From Clostridium formicaceticum (GTDB taxonomy: Bacteria > Bacillota > Clostridia > Peptostreptococcales > Natronincolaceae): DNA of 64,000 nucleotides. Below are positions 61,743-64,000 of this stretch, piece by piece. Below the pieces are notes generated by a model. It was not told the DNA's origin. It searched no databases and saw only the letters and a list, made by a program, of their open reading frames with translations. Where the stretch lies: the NCBI RefSeq assembly GCF_001854185.1, contig NZ_CP017603.1:3162001-3226000 (forward strand), written 5' to 3'. The translations under genes were made by a program, and so were the position numbers. How positions within the stretch are numbered: the stretch's first letter is position 1; every line of letters starts with the position of its first letter.

Positions 61743-62555
61743 ATGTACAAAAAAAATATCGGTGAATATAGAATAGAAGAATTTCCAATTAGTAGAACAG
61801 CTACTATAGATATTGGTGTAGCTGGTCTTAAGAAGCATCATATTAAAGCATTAATCGAATTAGATGTAACTGAAGCTCGAAAAGTAATACGTGAAAAAAA
61901 GAAACTATCAGAAAAGATTTCTTTTAACTCATGGTTAATCAAATGTATAAGTCATGCAGTAGAAGAATTCAAACCAATTCATGGAATAAGAAAAGGCAAG
62001 AGAAAAGTAGTTATCTTTGATGATATTGACATATCAATAGCCATAGAAAGAGAAGTTGACGGAAAGAAAGTACCGTTACCTTATGTTATTCGAAAAACAA
62101 ATGAAAAAAGTATTTCTGATATCAACCAAGAAATAAAAAGTGGACAAAAACAGTCGATTCAAGGTGAAGATGATTATATTTTAGGTCAAGAAAAGAAGAA
62201 TAAGTTTGTGATGAAAATATATTACTGTTTACCAGGTTTTGTAAGAAGATTGATATGGAAATGTATTATGAAAAGCCCTTCATTAACAAAACAAAATATG
62301 GGAACTGTAATGATAACCTCTGTAGGCATGATAGGCAAGATTAATGGATGGGTTATACCAGTAAGTATTCATCCGTTATGTTTTGCAATAGGGTCTATAG
62401 TTAAGAAACCAGGTATTGTAAAAGATAATATAGAAATAAGAGAGTATCTTTATATGACAGTTTTAGTTGATCACGATATCATTGACGGTGCTCCAGCAGC
62501 TAGAGCACTCTCTAAACTCACTAAACTTATTGAAGGTGGATATGGATTAACCTGA
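61743..62555 (+). CDS. Stand-alone 2-oxoacid dehydrogenase E2-type acyltransferase domain
   Basis: A 270-residue protein equal to the catalytic domain of lipoate-dependent E2 acyltransferases (R-T-A-T-I-D-I start, F-N-S-W-L-I-K-C-I-S-H-A-V near residue 60, and T-V-L-V-D-H-D-I-I-D-G-A-P-A-A-R-A-L at the C-terminus). The catalytic H-x-x-x-D-G is present: His-Asp-Ile-Ile-Asp-Gly. No lipoyl or E1/E3-binding domain, and no E1 or E3 gene nearby. Residues 150-185 form an unusual basic/hydrophobic insert (Y-C-L-P-G-F-V-R-R-L-I-W-K). It may be a CAT-like or specialised acyltransferase. RBS GGAGAAGGAG. Confidence 0.8.
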   Translation: MYKKNIGEYRIEEFPISRTATIDIGVAGLKKHHIKALIELDVTEARKVIREKKKLSEKISFNSWLIKCISHAVEEFKPIHGIRKGKRKVVIFDDIDISIAIEREVDGKKVPLPYVIRKTNEKSISDINQEIKSGQKQSIQGEDDYILGQEKKNKFVMKIYYCLPGFVRRLIWKCIMKSPSLTKQNMGTVMITSVGMIGKINGWVIPVSIHPLCFAIGSIVKKPGIVKDNIEIREYLYMTVLVDHDIIDGAPAARALSKLTKLIEGGYGLT

Positions 62556-62772
62556 GTTTAGTTTTTATTATACATCTGAGGACAGCCATCCAAGACTGAC
62601 TTTGAAACTCAGCGATTTCGACATCAGCTAACAATATGTTTCTACAAGGGTGCTAGATGCACGTTTTATGGGAAAGACTAGTACACCACATCCTTCATCG
62701 GGAGAGACACTCTGCAGAGAGGTAGGGTTAGGTGAGGCCATTTCAAGGACGTCGTAAATATTAAAGACGTGA
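62556..62772. other. Untranslated stretch upstream of transposase remnants
   Basis: No open frame or hairpin of note. Short GC-rich blocks, GAGAGACACTCTGCAGAGAGG and GGGGCGACCTGTGGTCGCC, just beyond resemble mobile-element debris. Confidence 0.3.
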
Positions 62773-63006
62773 TTGATTTATTATGTGCAACAATGTTGTG
62801 ATTATACAGGGGTAGGTCAAAATTTATTGTGGGACGTAGGGGCGACCTGTGGTCGCCTGTTTATGACTTGGGTGGAACTTCTCTTCAAACTAACAGGAAT
62901 AGATCATACAATATGCCCCTGCTGCAGCAAAGGAAAAATGATAAGAAAGATCAAACTAGAACCTCGATGCTATTCATCACCACAGCTAAAAATACGAATA
63001 GCATAG
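62773..63006 (+). pseudogene. IS91-like transposase C-terminal fragment
   Basis: A 77-codon frame: T-W-V-E-L-L-F-K-L-T-G-I-D-H-T-I-C-P-C-C-S-K-G-K-M-I resembles the zinc-finger tail of IS91/ISCR-type transposases (L-T-G-x-D then C-P-x-C). No N-terminal tyrosine-transposase domain is present, so only a remnant. Confidence 0.5.
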
Positions 63007-63258
63007 ATAAAAAGTAGTTAAAGCCACCAAGGGATCTGAAATTTCGTTCATGTTCTTAAGCATGAGATACTTGAACAGCTGAACGGGATCTTCTGCACTT
63101 CGTCCCATCGAATCACTATAGTTTTTTTCAACTTCTTCTATGACGAAAGAAAAATCCATTAAATGATTGATTTGCCTTAAAATATGATTTTCTGATATCA
63201 AAATGTAATATAATTCCAGATGATTGCTAAGCATCATTTCATGCTGAAAATTTATCAT
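62986..63258 (-). pseudogene. IS1182-family transposase N-terminal fragment
   Basis: Starts ATG 63258. L-S-N-H-L-E-L-Y-Y-I-L-I-S-E-N-H-I-L-R-Q-I-N and V-E-K-N-Y-S-D-S-M-G-R-S-A-E-D-P-V-Q-L-F-K-Y-L are the family's N-terminal domain. The frame diverges around residue 75 and stops at 62986. The catalytic DDE domain is gone. Confidence 0.7.
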
Positions 63259-63347
63259 GATAGCCCCCAGTTTTTTAATCTTTACTCATAGTATTCGACA
63301 TCTTGGGACTATTTCCTTTTTGCATAAAAGAAAAACCTTACCATTTT

Positions 63348-64000
63348 TGAACTGCCCCCTGTCAAGTAGACAGTGGAAATAATTAAAAGATGTAGCGTCA
63401 ATCTCGTTGATTGGCGCTATGTTTATGCGATTGATCTTGACAGATAACTACGATATTCTAGTGGCGTCATGCAGTCCAGACGTTTCTGATAACGGCTTTT
63501 ATTGTAGTAGTCGATATACTCTTCGATGGCGCATTTGATGCTTTCATAATCAGCGAACTTTTTAAGATGATACATTTCGGATTTTAAAGTTCCCTAAAAC
63601 CCTTCCATAGGTCCATTATCAATACAACGTCCAACGCGGGACATACTTTGAACCATTCCAGCTTGATCAAGTTTCTTCTTAAACACCTTGCTGGTATACT
63701 GAAAACCACGATCACTATGGAAGATAGGTTTTGCATTAGGATAATTTTCAATAGCTTTATTAAAGGTTTCAAACACAAGTATATTGTTATTTGATTTGCC
63801 AATGACATAAGAAACAATGCTCTTGTCTCCAAGATCTAAAATAGCACTCAGGTATGCTTTCTTTCCATCGCCATATTTGAATTCTGTAACATCGGTAAGC
63901 CATTTTTGATGGATATTACTTGCATTAAAATCTCTGTTTAATATATTTTCTGCTGTAATCTCAGGGGTAGATTTTATATAGTTTTTTCTTTTTCTACGAC
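63348..64000 (-). mobile_element. IS3-family (IS150-type) insertion sequence, right part only, continuing beyond the window
   Basis: Terminal sequence TGAACTGCCCCCTGTCAAGT (63348-63367) is typical of IS3-family ends. The transposase lies within; the other end is outside the window. Confidence 0.8.
63424..64000 (-). pseudogene. IS3-family transposase (OrfB), N-terminus beyond window, internal amber stop
   Basis: One continuous frame from the window edge: Q-K-W-L-T-D-V-T-E-F with the first catalytic Asp, F-H-S-D-R-G-F-Q-Y-T-S with the second, and D-N-G-P-M-E-G-F with the Glu. After E-G-F a TAG (63594-63596) replaces the conserved Trp (TGG) of G-F-W-G-T-L-K-S-E. The frame then runs on to TAA at 63424 (Y-L-S-R-S-I-A). 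One G-to-A change explains it, so inactivation looks recent. Confidence 0.85.

Noticed and set aside
63594-64000. Frameshift in the IS3 transposase suggested by two overlapping short open frames
   Set aside because: Direct reading of the - strand gives one continuous frame from the window edge to 63597; the second frame is a shadow and the only lesion is the TAG.
1-64000. CRISPR arrays, tRNA and rRNA genes
   Set aside because: No regularly spaced direct repeats and no tRNA cloverleaf or rRNA landmarks were seen while reading both strands by eye; a tRNAscan or CRISPR search could still find a weak case.

Overview
The window comes from the chromosome of a low-GC, spore-forming anaerobe of the class Clostridia. 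The B12-dependent ornithine-fermentation genes at the left edge, an AlaRS T-box, IreB, RNase J, RarA and several spore-coat-like cysteine-rich proteins all fit an amino-acid-fermenting relative of Alkaliphilus or Natronincola. That placement is inferred from gene content only. No rRNA, tRNA or CRISPR array was seen.

Layout. (1) 1-4.1 kb: end of an ornithine-degradation operon (oraE, a MutL/GlmL-like gene, ornithine racemase). (2) 4.1-15 kb: probable spore-surface genes. These are cysteine-rich structural proteins (6.9, 8.1, 12.6 and 13.6 kb), beta-propeller and coiled-coil proteins (split at 5.2-6.7 kb, fused at 10.8-12.5 kb) and a secreted CAP-domain protein, with rarA and a DUF3343 gene among them. 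(3) 15-31 kb: a polysaccharide or glycoprotein island with about nine glycosyltransferases, all four dTDP-L-rhamnose genes (rfbD apart from rfbABC), a nucleotide-sugar dehydrogenase, a methyltransferase, a kinase-like protein and an unknown beta-rich protein. (4) 31-51.7 kb: conserved housekeeping: iscR-iscS-iscU-mnmA, a PRC-barrel protein, an AI-2E-type permease, T-box-alaS, ireB, an unusual phosphatase-like membrane protein, an Fe-S aldo/keto reductase, ruvX, sfsA, a Fur-family regulator, RNase J, a split LysO exporter, YlbF, MerR and an MFS transporter. (5) 51.7-64 kb: a plastic region. It holds a candidate type I toxin-antitoxin pair, a LysM protein, rtcB interrupted by a complete group II intron, blaI/blaR1 and AraC-effector remnants, a MerR regulator with a 19-bp-spacer promoter, msrA, a solitary E2 acyltransferase domain, and remnants of IS91-, IS1182- and IS3-type elements.

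How the genes work together. Regions 2 and 3 read as one functional neighbourhood. One gene has a good mother-cell sigma-K promoter match and another a fair match, structural surface proteins sit beside sugar-activation and glycosyl-transfer genes, and several of these genes are duplicated locally. This suggests a glycosylated spore outer layer, by inference. The housekeeping region is arranged in short operons bounded by clear hairpin terminators.

The signals most worth following are: the group II intron inside the RNA ligase gene rtcB, with a second decayed rtcB 3' end 2.2 kb downstream; an orphan highly structured RNA element (HEARO/omega-RNA-like) between two duplicated coat-like genes, with a collapsed second copy at 50.35 kb; a three-copy palindromic repeat family; a short N-terminal module shared by two unrelated glycosyltransferases; and the split versus fused propeller/coiled-coil proteins.
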